From Burhinus oedicnemus (taxonomy: Eukaryota > Chordata > Aves > Charadriiformes > Burhinidae): a stretch of DNA of 64,000 nucleotides. This document shows, one piece after another, positions 36,213 to 47,110 of the stretch (positions are counted from its first letter, which is position 1; every line of letters begins with the position of its first letter). The notes beneath the pieces are model-generated. The model ran no database searches. It was not told the origin of the DNA and saw nothing but the letters and a program-made list of their open reading frames with translations. A program made the position numbers and the translations under genes. The stretch is from positions 902,646 through 966,645 of the forward strand of contig VFFE01009189.1 of NCBI GenBank assembly GCA_008921705.1, read 5' to 3'.

Positions 36213-39200
36213 GAAAAGCATTTGGCCAGCTAACACGTGATGTGCCTTTTAAGTATTTTGTTCCCAGAAAATCTAATATCTTGAAAACCTGGTGTTCAGC
36301 TTCACTCCTGTGTTTCAAATGTGGGCAAGAGACTGTGGGAAATTCCAAATGACATCCTTCTCCTCCTCTTATTCCTTTTAAACAGTCCTTCATTTATTAG
36401 TGCATTCCTTCTATATTTCCATCCAAATTAGAGAAGAAAATTAAAACAGTTCTCCTTCCTGCCTGAAAAACCTAGGCAAGCATATTCAAAAAATATTAGT
36501 TACAGAATTAAGAATCCGCATTTCCATGTGCATTCCCAGACAAAAAAAAAGGTGGTAGTAGAGTCAAATCTGAGATTTTCTGTTAATAACATTAAGGAAC
36601 CTGATCACAACAATGCTGCAATTATACACTGAAATTGTGAGTACAGATTAAACATGTTAAATAAAGAATGTGGTTTAAACTGAAACCCCAAATATAGTAA
36701 GGACTAGGGGTGCACAATAAAGGTTCCGAAACAGAGTGTGCAGGAAAATCAGCTAGTTGGGAGATCAGCTCCAATACAGCTTTTCACTGCATGGCCTCGA
36801 CAACCTTAGCTATAACAATAAATTGCCAGGCTGTGATATAATATGAGTATTTCTGCTGAAATCAGAGGCGCTCATTGACCTCTGTGTTATGAGTCACTCC
36901 ACCGCTTTTGCTTCAGTTTTTCTGCTCTTTCTTTGTCTTTTCCTGTGCTCCAGACTAACCTTGGATTAGACTTTGTCTTCATCATTGGTGCTGGCATTAG
37001 TGTAATAAAGAATATAAATAATAAACCAATGCAGTTTATACACAAAATTACATTGTTTCAGACCAACATGATCCACATGTTCTTTAGACTGTTTATTATT
37101 AAAATGTGAATAAAACTTTAGTTATCATGTTATCACAGTTTCTTTTTTAAAAGAATCAGCTGTAGAGTTTCTCTCTGTTATTTCTGGCAAATAAGGAACA
37201 AGTATGACTTGCCTCCCTTACCCGCAAAAGCACAATGTGAAGATTATGCTTTGCGATGTAATGTTCCTAATGAGCTACATGTGTCTTTGGCTGCCTCTAC
37301 CAATGTGACTGTGGAAAACTCCGGGTTATGTCCTTTTCCTGGCTCATCCAAAAGAAAACAAAACAGAATATTAAAGGTCCATGGTGCTGTAGTAGGGTTT
37401 TATTTGTCCTAGGAAGTGTATAACATGTACTGCTGCAAAGAGATATTGCTCTGTTCTCTTAAAAGACAAAAAAAGCAGAGATGACTCTGCTGTATGACTA
37501 ATAGCAGAGTTCTGAGGAGATCCTTCAAACTCAATTTATAAAAGCTTTGCAGCTCAAAAGGTGACATGAAAGTTGAAAAGGATAAAAGAACCAGTATTTT
37601 AAATGGAAATAAAAGAAGAAGAAGTACCTTTGATACAAGTAAGAGAATAACAGCAATTTCTGAAACACAGTAATTCTATCTAAGTAAAGATATTTTAATG
37701 GTTATGGGTAATAACAGGTAGTTTGCAACCACAGAGTCGGTCAGGTGCATATTAAATTGGCCAAAATAAACCTCTAACTTTCACCTTTGTGTGTGACAAC
37801 CAGAAAATAGATAGAATTAAAATAGAGGTAGAGATTCAAACAAGGTTAAAGGAAAAGAGAAGGTAGAAGAGCATTAACAATGAAGTAAAATAATAAAAGC
37901 TAAATAAGCTGAGAAGAAGGGTTGTCTTGGCTGTCAGTTCACATACTGCTCTCTTCTGTGAGTACGAAAAAAAAGAAACAATGCAATAATGACGTTTGCT
38001 AGACTTACCTCACAGGCAAATTGTAGAGATTCATTAAGCAATATTCCTATGGTAGTTGAGGGTTGAAAGCACTATGTAAGAATAAATTTTATACCACTAA
38101 TCGAGTGGCTCAAATCAAACCTTTATATGCAGGCAGAGAAGCCCCACAGCATTGCAGAAAATGGGAAGATGATATTTAAGACAAGAGAAAAACTACACAA
38201 AAGGCAAAGCAGATGACAAGGAGTGGGGGAAGAAAAGAAGAACTTTAAGTAGAATGTAAAGAAAAAATTCTCTCTCACAGAAGATATAACGGAGGAAAAG
38301 AATGAACGATACTAATGTCACAGTCTACTTACTGCTGAGATTTACTCACTGAACTGAGGTGCCACGGTCAAGATCCTAAGCAAGGATCCAGCCAGCTGAG
38401 CTGGCAGCCTTAAATTATCAGTTACCCACCAAAACTGTCCTTCTGAAATCAACGCCTGAGCCGTCTGACCGTGAGCAGGCAGGAGGGAGTTCCTCTTCCA
38501 GAGGAAGAGCCAATCTGCCAGGGTCCATTTAGAATTTCAGTTGAAGCTTCATGCTTGACGTGGGGGGCTGCTTTCCTTTGTCAGTTCCTAATTTAGCATG
38601 TCAATGAAGTGTCTGTAGCCTAAAGGCCCCAAGTCTGCAACCTGAAATTAAATAACGTGGTCACTCTCCTCTTAGATTGATTAGATTAACAAGCTGTGAA
38701 GGTGGTGTGTGCAAAAAAAGGCATCACAGTTTTCCTTGGCATTGATGTCCTGTTTCAGACACGGATATCAGACCTTGGATTTAGGGCTGGCTGGAAAGTG
38801 GGATTTTCCATGGGTGAGTGCCCATATCAGTAGCTCAACAGCAGAGACACGATTGGGGGAGGCCCATGTTCAAGTCCATGCTTGACCTCGACTGGAAATC
38901 CCTGGCTCATAAACTAGACTTGAATCTGTCTTTTCTGTATCTCCCAGGAGTCCTTCACCTTGCGTGCAAGTCCACAGGTTATTCTGAAGACATATGCACA
39001 GTTATGTGTTAAAACAAAACTAACTGAAAGATAGTACTTTAGTTCTAATATAAGGTATAAACAATTTTGACAATTTTAACCTGACAGCTTAAGTCTTTTC
39101 AAAAGACTCACCTCTTCCTGAATATATTAGGTTTTTTTCCTCATTTTTTTAAATCCAGGAAAATGAAATCAGCAATGTGAGAGTGTGAGAGGTTTGGTTG

Positions 39201-40620
39201 CCACTGTACGAAGGCCAAGAGGAGAAAAAATAGTATTAAAATGTTATTAAAGTTTTTTCGTTCTGGTTATTGTGGTCCACACTGAAACAATGCAGAATAG
39301 AAAACATAATAGCTAGAAAAGTACAGCATCTGCATTTCTATATTTGTTCAAAAGAGAAAGCAGATGGAGAAGTTCGCTGTCAATTAATAATCTGAATTGA
39401 TAAACTGAAGTATGCATCACTTACGGAGGGACATCTCTGTGTAGAAAACAAAAAGCTGCATGAACTCAGACTGGTCAGTGAGGGGACATGGAGAATAACT
39501 GTGTGAACTGGCATAGCACCCTCTGCCACTTTCCAGACCACGACATGAGGAACACACTTGTACTCAAGCAAAATAGAGCACGAATGATCGAGCCTTCTTG
39601 GGTTTCCTCATTTCCAAATAATTACTTCTTTTCTTAAATTGGTTTATCTTGATATGAACTCACGTTGGCAGGGCCTTATTAAATTCCTATGTACGTTAGC
39701 TACATCTCCACAGACAACAGAACTGCTTCTGTTTGACTGTTTCTGCAGCGTGTTCCCATAAAAAGAATGCATGAAATTGTTAATGTGACAGTCCTTCAAG
39801 GCAAAGTCTATTTCATCAGTCAAGAAGAAATCTTTGTGGAATACTACTAGAGGAGATGAATGTATTTTAATTTTACGAGACTTTCATTATGAAAGGAATT
39901 TGAATAATTTAATTTGAAAGCATGTTCTCAAGTGATTTTTTTAAATAGTTTTAAATTTTATTTTTGGGTTTTTTTGTTGTTGATTATGCCCTATAAGAAG
40001 TCTGAAAATAATTTTCCCCTACAGACTTCCTTCCCTTTTTCCCCTGACAAATTTTATTTCTTTTCCTGCTGTTGTTTCAATGCAAAGTGATTATGATGAC
40101 TTTTATTTAAACACAATATATGAAACCTATGTGCATAGCACATTATGTTGCCAAAATACTTTTGCTATGACAGCACCCAAAATAAAAGAATCATTTTAGT
40201 ACTAGCTGGTTGCTATGACTTCTACAGGACAATCACGAAAACAATGATGTCTCCACTGTTTACATGAATCCAGTGCCCACTATTTGTATTGCTTTAGGCT
40301 AAAGCAGATGAGGAAGAGAGGGGCTTGTCTCCCTTGCAGCCTCTGGGAAACACCATGTTTAATTTCTTTGGTTTAATGCGACAGCAGTAGCAGGATGTCT
40401 GGCTGTAGTATACCACTGACACATGTCCCATGAAGAACAGATAATGTGATGTTATCATGCTGTTCTTGTCACTTGAGCTCCAGGTTTAGTCAGGATCATT
40501 CAGAGACTGATAGTCTGCAATGATGAATGCTGAAAAAATGGAGATTATTCACCCTAATTTGGTCTCTGAGAAATCTATGCAATACTTTCTGAGATTCCAG
40601 TTTGACACTGTAACATGTTC
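36213..40620. other. Long unique AT-rich stretch
   Basis: No recognised gene or repeat family. Open frames are at most about 70 codons with no motif. The interval includes an A-run at 36542-36550 and a T-rich patch at about 39951-39981. Confidence 0.4.
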
Positions 40621-40734
40621 TTGGCTTTTCCTTTTCCTCCTTTTCCTCCTCCTTTTCCTCCTCCTTTTCCTCCTCCTCCTCCTTTTCCTCCTCCTTTTNN
40701 NNNNNNNNNNNNNNNNNNTTTTTTTTTTTTTTTT
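40621..40734. repeat. Polypyrimidine repeat (TTTTCCTCC)n with internal gap, ending in poly(T)
   Basis: A pure pyrimidine tract on the plus strand is built of TTTTCC and CCTCCT words, with a nine-base TTTTCCTCC period. It is interrupted by 20 N at 40699-40718 and followed by a T-run. Mirror-symmetric polypyrimidine tracts can adopt triplex DNA and are hard to sequence, which may explain the gap. The reading frame across it is meaningless. Confidence 0.9.
40699..40718. other. Assembly gap, 20 N
   Basis: Exactly 20 N inside the polypyrimidine repeat. The same length as the gap at 60593 suggests a fixed placeholder rather than a measured size. Confidence 0.97.
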
Positions 40735-43700
40735 AATACTGTGATGCTATAAAATCCTTGTTTCCTGAGATGAACTGCACCTCTTCTGTTGAGTTCCAGT
40801 CAACAAAATGTTGAAAGCTGTTGACAGCCCTTCAGAGAAGACAGTAATGGGAGAGGGAGCTTCTTCACTGATCAACTACTTGAAATGAACATCATGCCAA
40901 ACAACTTCCTCAGTCTGTACAGAGAATATAAATTAAATTTTGGGTACTACAGAACTCTGAAAAGTAAACGTTTGAACAATTACTTGCATTTTAGAAGATT
41001 CATGTCATTCAACAGTAACTGGAAACCATTTCCCCATTTTAAAACAGATTTGTCTTGAAATGTTTTTGCTCATAGAACTCACAAGTACGTAAAATCCTAA
41101 CTTTTCTCAAGAAACCCTTTATTACCTTATAGGCAGAGACAGATGAGACAGCTCTTTAACTGTTTTAATGCATTCAGTAGATCTCACACTATTAGAGCCA
41201 TTAGAGCAATGTAAATAGTATATGAGTTTATCATTAATTCTAATGTACTTCAGATCTGGGGACCCAAGAGCAAGACACTGCCACTTTTGAACAACGTTCG
41301 GTCAGAGGTGTATTTGTAGTGCGAAATTATGTCCGTTGCAGCTTACTTGGATTAAATAATTTTTTACATTTGTGCAGTGTGCCACAGAATGACATGAAGA
41401 TGTGTTAATCCGTAGTCTGTTCCAAGTCTCTTAATTATCCAGTTTTATTGTTAATGTCTGAAAACTGCATAAATTCATCTTGCAGTATAAATCTGCAACA
41501 TTCAGTAATACTCTCAAAATTACTTCTGATCTATAAAGGTTTTCAGCTAGAAAAAAACTTGAAAATCTCTTTCCTTAAGTCAAGCTTTACAAAAATGTGC
41601 TTCATTAAAACAAAAGTTTTCAAAGATTGATGTCCTGGAGGTTTCCTTTTTGCAACATCCATAGCTCTTAGGACAATGCATTATACTCACATCCATGCCC
41701 ATGGGTTTTGATTTGAGAATGTTGTAACCTTGATCCCCCCGTTATGGTCTCAGTGACAGACCTTTGTGCCAGAAGAGAAATTATGCTGTGCAAATGGCTC
41801 AGGGGTACACAGAATAATGGCTACAGCTGATGAAGTATGACAGCAAAACCCCACAAGCCAAGGCTTTTACCAGAGGACCTATGCCTTGAAGAGAGAAAGA
41901 AAGAAGTAAGTATGTTATTCAGCTTTGCTGGGTTCCTATAAGTGTTCTCTTAGACCCTTAGAAGTAATTTTGTTTTAAGGAACAAGAGGCCAGTTGTCCC
42001 CTTGTCAGTACCCTCATCTATGCTATTTGATTTTGTGCCTGAGCCTGTTTCCCTTTTCTTTCTTCATTGTTGAATGGAACTTTAAAAAGAAAAAAAAAAG
42101 AGATAGAGAGAAAGAACTAAGAACTGAAGAAGAAATAAGCATTGCCCATTTTCCTAAAGTATATCCAACAGCTTTTTCATCCTCTTGGCTCTCTATTCTT
42201 TTGCTGTCTTATCTAAGTTGCCCTCCAATTCCAGCAACTCATAAAAATACTCTTGGGTCCCATAAGACATACTCAATTTGTAAAGTTTCTCCCTTGTGCA
42301 AGTATTTGTTGGATTTCTTGCCTTAGTCTCCAATCTCCATCATTAGTGAAGCAGGTAAAAGGCAATGCAATAGTAGCAGTACTGAAGGTGATTTTAATAG
42401 AAAGCCCATGGAAGCTTAGCCAGTTAAGTGAGAATTTGTAAAAAACAAAAAAATGGGAATTATTGCACAAAGCTGAACTGGTTCTGGCAATCCTGTTTCT
42501 TACGGCTTATACATTTCCCCTGTGATTTTATGTGGCTTTATGGTCTCTTCACTGGGCACTTAAAACCAGAGTAGGAGCAGATACCATTTGATGTCTTAAT
42601 TCTTTCCAGCACAGTTCCTAACCCCCACTTTGCCATTCTGGGACATCACTCTTCAGCGTGGAAAGAAAGAAACAGAGTCATGAAGAACAGAAAAAACTTC
42701 ATTTCTTTCTGTATTGTGCCTCCTTTTGTTCTGGATTTTTCCACTTCCTCTTCTTCCTTATGTCTATATCTCCACTTACATCTATGTACAGGATTCCTAC
42801 AGAGTTAGAACAGGCAACAGAAAAAAAAATTAAGTGTCTTCTGCCACCACTGTTGTGGAAATGGTGTCTACAGGAGAGGAAAGGAAAAAAAATACTGGCA
42901 AGGAAAGTTATTAGTAGGGGAATCTTCCTGAACTGAACCGAACCTTTCTTCCATTTCAGACAAAACACCGTTTACCTATAAAGCTGCCAGCTCTCCAGTC
43001 TAGGTTTATGAAGCCAAAAATCAAAAAATTTTAGAGGAGAGAAAAAGAATGTTTTTTTTCTTGTAGTTATTCCTCCCTTACTGAAATAGGCCAAGTCCTT
43101 CCTGACCAAATAAACTACAGTACATGAAGATTTGCAGAACTTCTATTAAAATCACTTTCCCAAGTGTAAGCCAACATCAAGGCATCATGTTTTTGAATTA
43201 GTTACAGTATCAAAGAGTTTCTCAACATGACTCTGTTCTGCTGTTTTCCAGATGGGATGGAGTTCTGTGAAACCTCTGTTCTTTTTGTGCTGCTAATCTT
43301 GCCTTATGACTCAGAGGCTGAAAGCACTAAATAATGTTGATAATCCTCTGCAGTCTCTTTTCAGTCTTAGCAATGCCTTTCCTCTAATGAAACATGTTAT
43401 ATGCTTTGCAGGAGTGATCCCATGATTATTTTTGATACTAAGCCTTCACTCCATGCTTACTGACATTGCAAGTCGTTCTTCTGATTTGTATCGTAGAAAA
43501 GGATTTAGAAATCCAGACTTTGCATACTTTATATGATACATGTATAATTTTCAGAACCCACAGAATATTTGTCATGCGAGCCTAACAGGTTTCTCTGTGA
43601 AGGACATGGCTTGGTCAGAGACACCTACCTTTAGGTGTCTACATGTGAGATTGCAAATAGATATCTAAGCTGTCCCCATAGTCAATGAAGATCTTCCTAA

Positions 43701-43915
43701 ACATAGGTGGTTACTGCCTTCTGGGATAGCAAATGACAACCAATGTATCTGTAAGTGCTTGGCAGATGGGACTCATGACCTTAAGGAGACACATAACCTC
43801 AGATGCAGCAACAGGAGACTGGGCAAGATACCTACACTGACTACACTGAAGCGTGCTAGTATTTTTGAGAATCAGAAGGCCTACCACCCCTCAAGGGCAA
43901 AATCTACACGTTCTT
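40735..43915. other. Unique AT-rich stretch
   Basis: No gene or repeat family was recognised. Purine-rich runs occur at about 42083-42115 (AAAAAGAAAAAAAAAAGAGA). Confidence 0.4.
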
Positions 43916-43924
43916 CTGCCTGAC

Positions 43925-44837
43925 TGAAATGCTTATACACCAATGCACACAGCATGGGGAAAAAACAGGAAGAACTGGAGATCTGTGTGCGGTCACAGGG
44001 CCATGATCTCATTGTAATTACTGAGACGTGGTGGGATAGCTCACATGACTGGAATGCTATCATGTCCTCTTTAGAAAAGATAGGCCAGCAAGGCGAGGTG
44101 GTGGAGCTGCTCTTCATGTGAGAGAGCAAGTGGAATGCATTGAGCTGTCCCTGGGGGCGGATGAAGAGAGAGTCAAGAGCTTGTGGGTAAGGATTAAGGG
44201 GCAGGCTAACATGAGGGACACTGTTGTGGGGGTTTAGTACAGGCCACCTGAGCAGGATGCAGAAGTTGTTGAGGCCTTCTACAGGCAGCTGAGAGCTGCC
44301 TCACAAACTCAGGCCTTGGTTCTCATGGGGGACTTCAATCACCCTGATACCTGCTGGGAAGGCTATACAGCTAGGCATGTACAGTCCAGGAGGTTCCTCC
44401 AGTGTCTTGATGATAACTTTTTGACCCAGGTGGTGGAGGAGCCGACAAGGAGAGGCGTACTACTGGACCTAATACTGACCAACAAAGAGGGACTGGCAGA
44501 GGGCATTGAGGTTGGGGCCAGCCTCGGCTGTAGTGAACATGAGAAGATCAAATTCAGGATTATGTGCAGTAGGCATAAAACGACAAGTAGGGTTGCAACC
44601 TTGGACTTCACGAGGGCTAACTTTGATCTCTTCCAGAAACTGCATGGAGAAATCCCATGGGTTAGGACTTTAGAGGGTAGGGGGGCTCAAGAGAGCTGGT
44701 TGACGTTCAAATATCACTTCCTCCAAGCTCAGGATCGGTGCATCCCTAAGAGCAAGAAATCAGGCAAGAGAAGCAGGAGACCTGCATGGTTGAGCAGGGA
44801 GCTTCTAAAAAAGCTCAAATGGAAGAAGGAAGTTTAG
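43925..44837 (+). pseudogene. CR1 ORF2 endonuclease domain remnant
   Basis: This is the apurinic/apyrimidinic-like endonuclease of CR1, which in an active element nicks target DNA. Seen here: ITETWWD with the catalytic-type Glu, then a small deletion and frameshift near 44060, a TAG stop at 44235-44237, and MGDFNHP. At the C-terminal end the usual Ser-Asp-His motif reads Ser-Glu-His (CSEHEKIKF, about 44535). From 44316 the frame is open for 173 codons until TAG at 44835. The altered SDH motif and the breaks show a non-functional domain. Confidence 0.85.
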
Positions 44838-45450
44838 AGTAAGTGGAAGAAGGGACTGACCGCTTGGGAAGATTACAAGAATGCTGCCAGAGTATGCAGG
44901 GATGAAACGAGGAAAGCCAAGGCCTCCTTGGAATTAAATCTGGCAAAGGATGGCAAGGTCAACAGGAAGGGTTTCTTGAAGTACATTGGAGGCAAAAGGA
45001 AAACTAGAGAAAATGTGGGCCCGCCGTTGAATGAGACAGGGGCCATGGTGACAGATGATGCAGAGAAGGTGGAATTACTTGAATGCCACCTTTGCTTCAG
45101 TCTTTACTGCTCAGGCCAGCCCTCAGGAGTCCCAGACTTTACAGGTAACAGAGAAAGTCTGGAGGAAGGAGGACTTTCCCTTGGTTGAGGGGGATCAAGT
45201 TAGAGACCAGTTAAGTAAACTGGATATCCCACAAGTCCATGGGGCCTGATGGGATGCACCTGTGAGTGCTGAGGGAGCTGGCAGAAGTCATTGCTGGGCC
45301 GCTCTCCATCATCTTTGAAAGGTCCCGGATAACAGGCGAGGTGTCTGAGGACTGGAGGAAAGCCAATGTCACTGCAGTCTTCAAAAAGGGCAAGAAGGAA
45401 ACTACCCAGAAAACTACAGGCCAGTCAGCCTCACCTCCATCCCTGGAAAG
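44838..45450 (+). pseudogene. CR1 ORF2 linker and start of RT, multiply frameshifted
   Basis: This joins the endonuclease to the RT core. Readable pieces lie in different frames: 44928-45188 (ELNLAKDG, KYIGGKRKTRENVGP), 45055-45249 (ATFASVFTAQASPQESQTLQ, ending near the GPDGMHP block) and 45266-45454 ([32 protein letters not shown]). Single-base and two-base insertions near 45080 and 45229, and a TGA in the 'GMHL*VLRELA' position, account for the breaks. Confidence 0.82.
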
Positions 45451-45999
45451 ATGATGGAACAGCTCATTCTGGGCATCATCTTCTCAAAGCATCTGGAGGA
45501 AAAGAAGGTTATCAGAAGTAGCCAACATGGATTCACCAAGGGGAAGGCACGTCTGACTAATCTGGTAGCCTTCTACGATGGCGTGACTGCATGGATAGAT
45601 GAGGGGAGGGCAGTGGATGTTGTCTACCTTGACTTCAGCAAGGCTTTTGGCACCGTCTCCCACAGCATCCTCATAGGCAAGCTTAGGAAGTGTGGGTTGG
45701 ATGAATTAACAGTGGGGTGGATTGAAAACTGGCTGGCAGAGAGAGCTCAGAGGGTTGTGATTAGTGGCACAGAGTCTAGTTGGAGGCCTGTGACAAGTGG
45801 TGTTCCCCAGGGGTCAGTACTGGGTCCAGTCCTGTTCAACATATTCATCAATGACCTGGATGAAGGGACAGAGTGTACCCTCAGCAAGTTTGCTGATGAC
45901 ACAAAAAACTGGGAGGTGTGGCTGACACACCGGAAGGTTGTGCTGCCATTCAGCATGACCTGGACAGGCTGGAGAGCTGGGCAGAGAGAAACCTCATGA
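45451..45999 (+). pseudogene. CR1 ORF2 reverse-transcriptase core
   Basis: Open for 182 codons. It contains '[16 protein letters not shown]', motif [14 protein letters not shown] (the later Asp of DFSKAFD is Gly; the catalytic YLD is kept), motif [11 protein letters not shown] and motif C FADDTK. Extra adenines right after motif C (ACACAAAAAACTGG) shift the frame, and the true continuation is in the frame starting at 45918. Catalytic motifs look intact, so this lesion is a frameshift rather than active-site loss. Confidence 0.88.
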
Positions 46000-46457
46000 A
46001 GTTCAACAAGGGCAAGTGTAAGGTGCTGCACCTGGGGAGGAATAACCGCATGCACCAGTACAGGTTAGGGGCTGACCTGCTGGAAAGCAGCTCTGTGGAA
46101 AGGGACCTGGGAGTCCTGGTGGACAACAGGATGACCATGAGGCAGCAATGTGCCCTTGTGGCCAAGAAGGCCAACGGCATCCTGGGGTGCATCAAGAGGT
46201 TTGTGGCAAGCAGGTCGAGGGAGGTCATCCTCCCCCTCTACTCTGCCCTGGTGAGGCCACATCTGGAGTATTGTGTCCAGTTCTGGGCTCCCCAGTTCAA
46301 GAAGGACAGGGAACTGCTGGAGAGGGTACAGCAGAGGGCTACAAAGATGATTAGGGGGCTGGAACATCTTTCTTCTGAGGAAAGGCTGAGGGACTTGGGT
46401 CTTTTTAGTCCAGAGAAGAGAAGGCTGAGGGGGGATCTCATCAATGCCTATAAGTAG
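45918..46457 (+). pseudogene. CR1 ORF2 thumb/connection region
   Basis: Open for 179 codons in the frame that continues the RT core. It begins [20 protein letters not shown], includes [34 protein letters not shown] and [20 protein letters not shown], and stops at TAG where related copies have a coding codon (NAYK*). It is the best-preserved part of this element and served here as the reference for the deletions seen in the copy at 13-15 kb. Confidence 0.88.
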
Positions 46458-46499
46458 TTAAAGGGAGGGTGTCGGGAGGATGGCACCAGTCTTTTTGCA

Positions 46500-46694
46500 G
46501 TGGTGCCCAGTGATAGGACAAGAGGTAATGGGCACAAACTTGACCATAGGAAGTTCCATTTAAACATGAGGAGGAACTTCTTGACTTTGAGGGTGGCAGA
46601 GCACTGGAACAGGCTGCCCAGAGAGGTGGTGGAGTCTCCTTCTCTGGAGACATTCCAAACCCACCTGGACACCATCCTGTGCAACCTGGTGTAG
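46500..46694 (+). pseudogene. CR1 ORF2 C-terminal end
   Basis: This 64-codon frame begins [20 protein letters not shown] and ends with [20 protein letters not shown] then a natural-looking stop. The 3' UTR of the element follows immediately. It matches the C-terminal remnant at 14696-14926 closely, showing that the two insertions belong to related subfamilies. Confidence 0.87.
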
Positions 46695-47040
46695 GTGTCC
46701 CTGCTCTGGCAGGGGGGTTGGACTAGATGATCTCCAGAGGTCTCTTCCAACCCCTGTGATTCTGTGATCTCAGTGAGACCACGGGCACTTATCTGATATA
46801 TAGGCACCTACACATAAACCCTAAGGTAACTTACTCCCAAACTGATTCCCATCCCAGTCCACCTTTGGCTCTGTTCAGTCATTGTAGTGCCATTTCAGAA
46901 GGCTGGTGTCTAAATGCTGCTGAAGGAAGGCATGGATCCTGCTGGTCCTGTGTCATATCTGCCAGATGTCTCAGGTGCCCTAGATGTATTTCAGATACCT
47001 ATGCATGACAATGGAGTCAAACCCATCTTTTGTGTGCCTG

Positions 47041-47110
47041 GCAGTGCTTGTGTACTGTGTGCATCCAATGGCATTGCAGTGCTTGTGTACTGTGTGCATC
47101 CAATGGCATT
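47041..47110. repeat. Perfect 35-bp tandem duplication
   Basis: Two identical, abutting 35-bp units, each beginning GCAGTGCTTGTGTACTGTGT and ending CAATGGCATT. With no mismatch between units, the duplication is recent or was homogenised. Confidence 0.95.

Larger units (their letters stand above)
43916..46768 (+). mobile_element. CR1 LINE, longest copy in the window (EN + RT + 3' UTR)
   Basis: This CR1 copy of about 2.85 kb covers nearly all of ORF2 and the complete 3' end. It begins near the start of ORF2 (plus-strand residues 'KCLYTNAHSMG'). It then shows endonuclease blocks ITETWWDS (about 44011) and MGDFNHPD (about 44325), the linker, RT motifs [18 protein letters not shown] and FADDTK, the thumb, and the C-terminal block ending at 46694. 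The 3' UTR GGGGGGTTGGACTAGATGAT follows, ending in GATTCTGTGATCT. ORF1 and the 5' UTR are absent. At least two in-frame stops and several frameshifts break the coding sequence, so the copy is dead. Confidence 0.95.

Noticed and set aside
45747..46444. Minus-strand frames of about 70-100 codons
   Set aside because: Shadows of the plus-strand CR1 ORF2.
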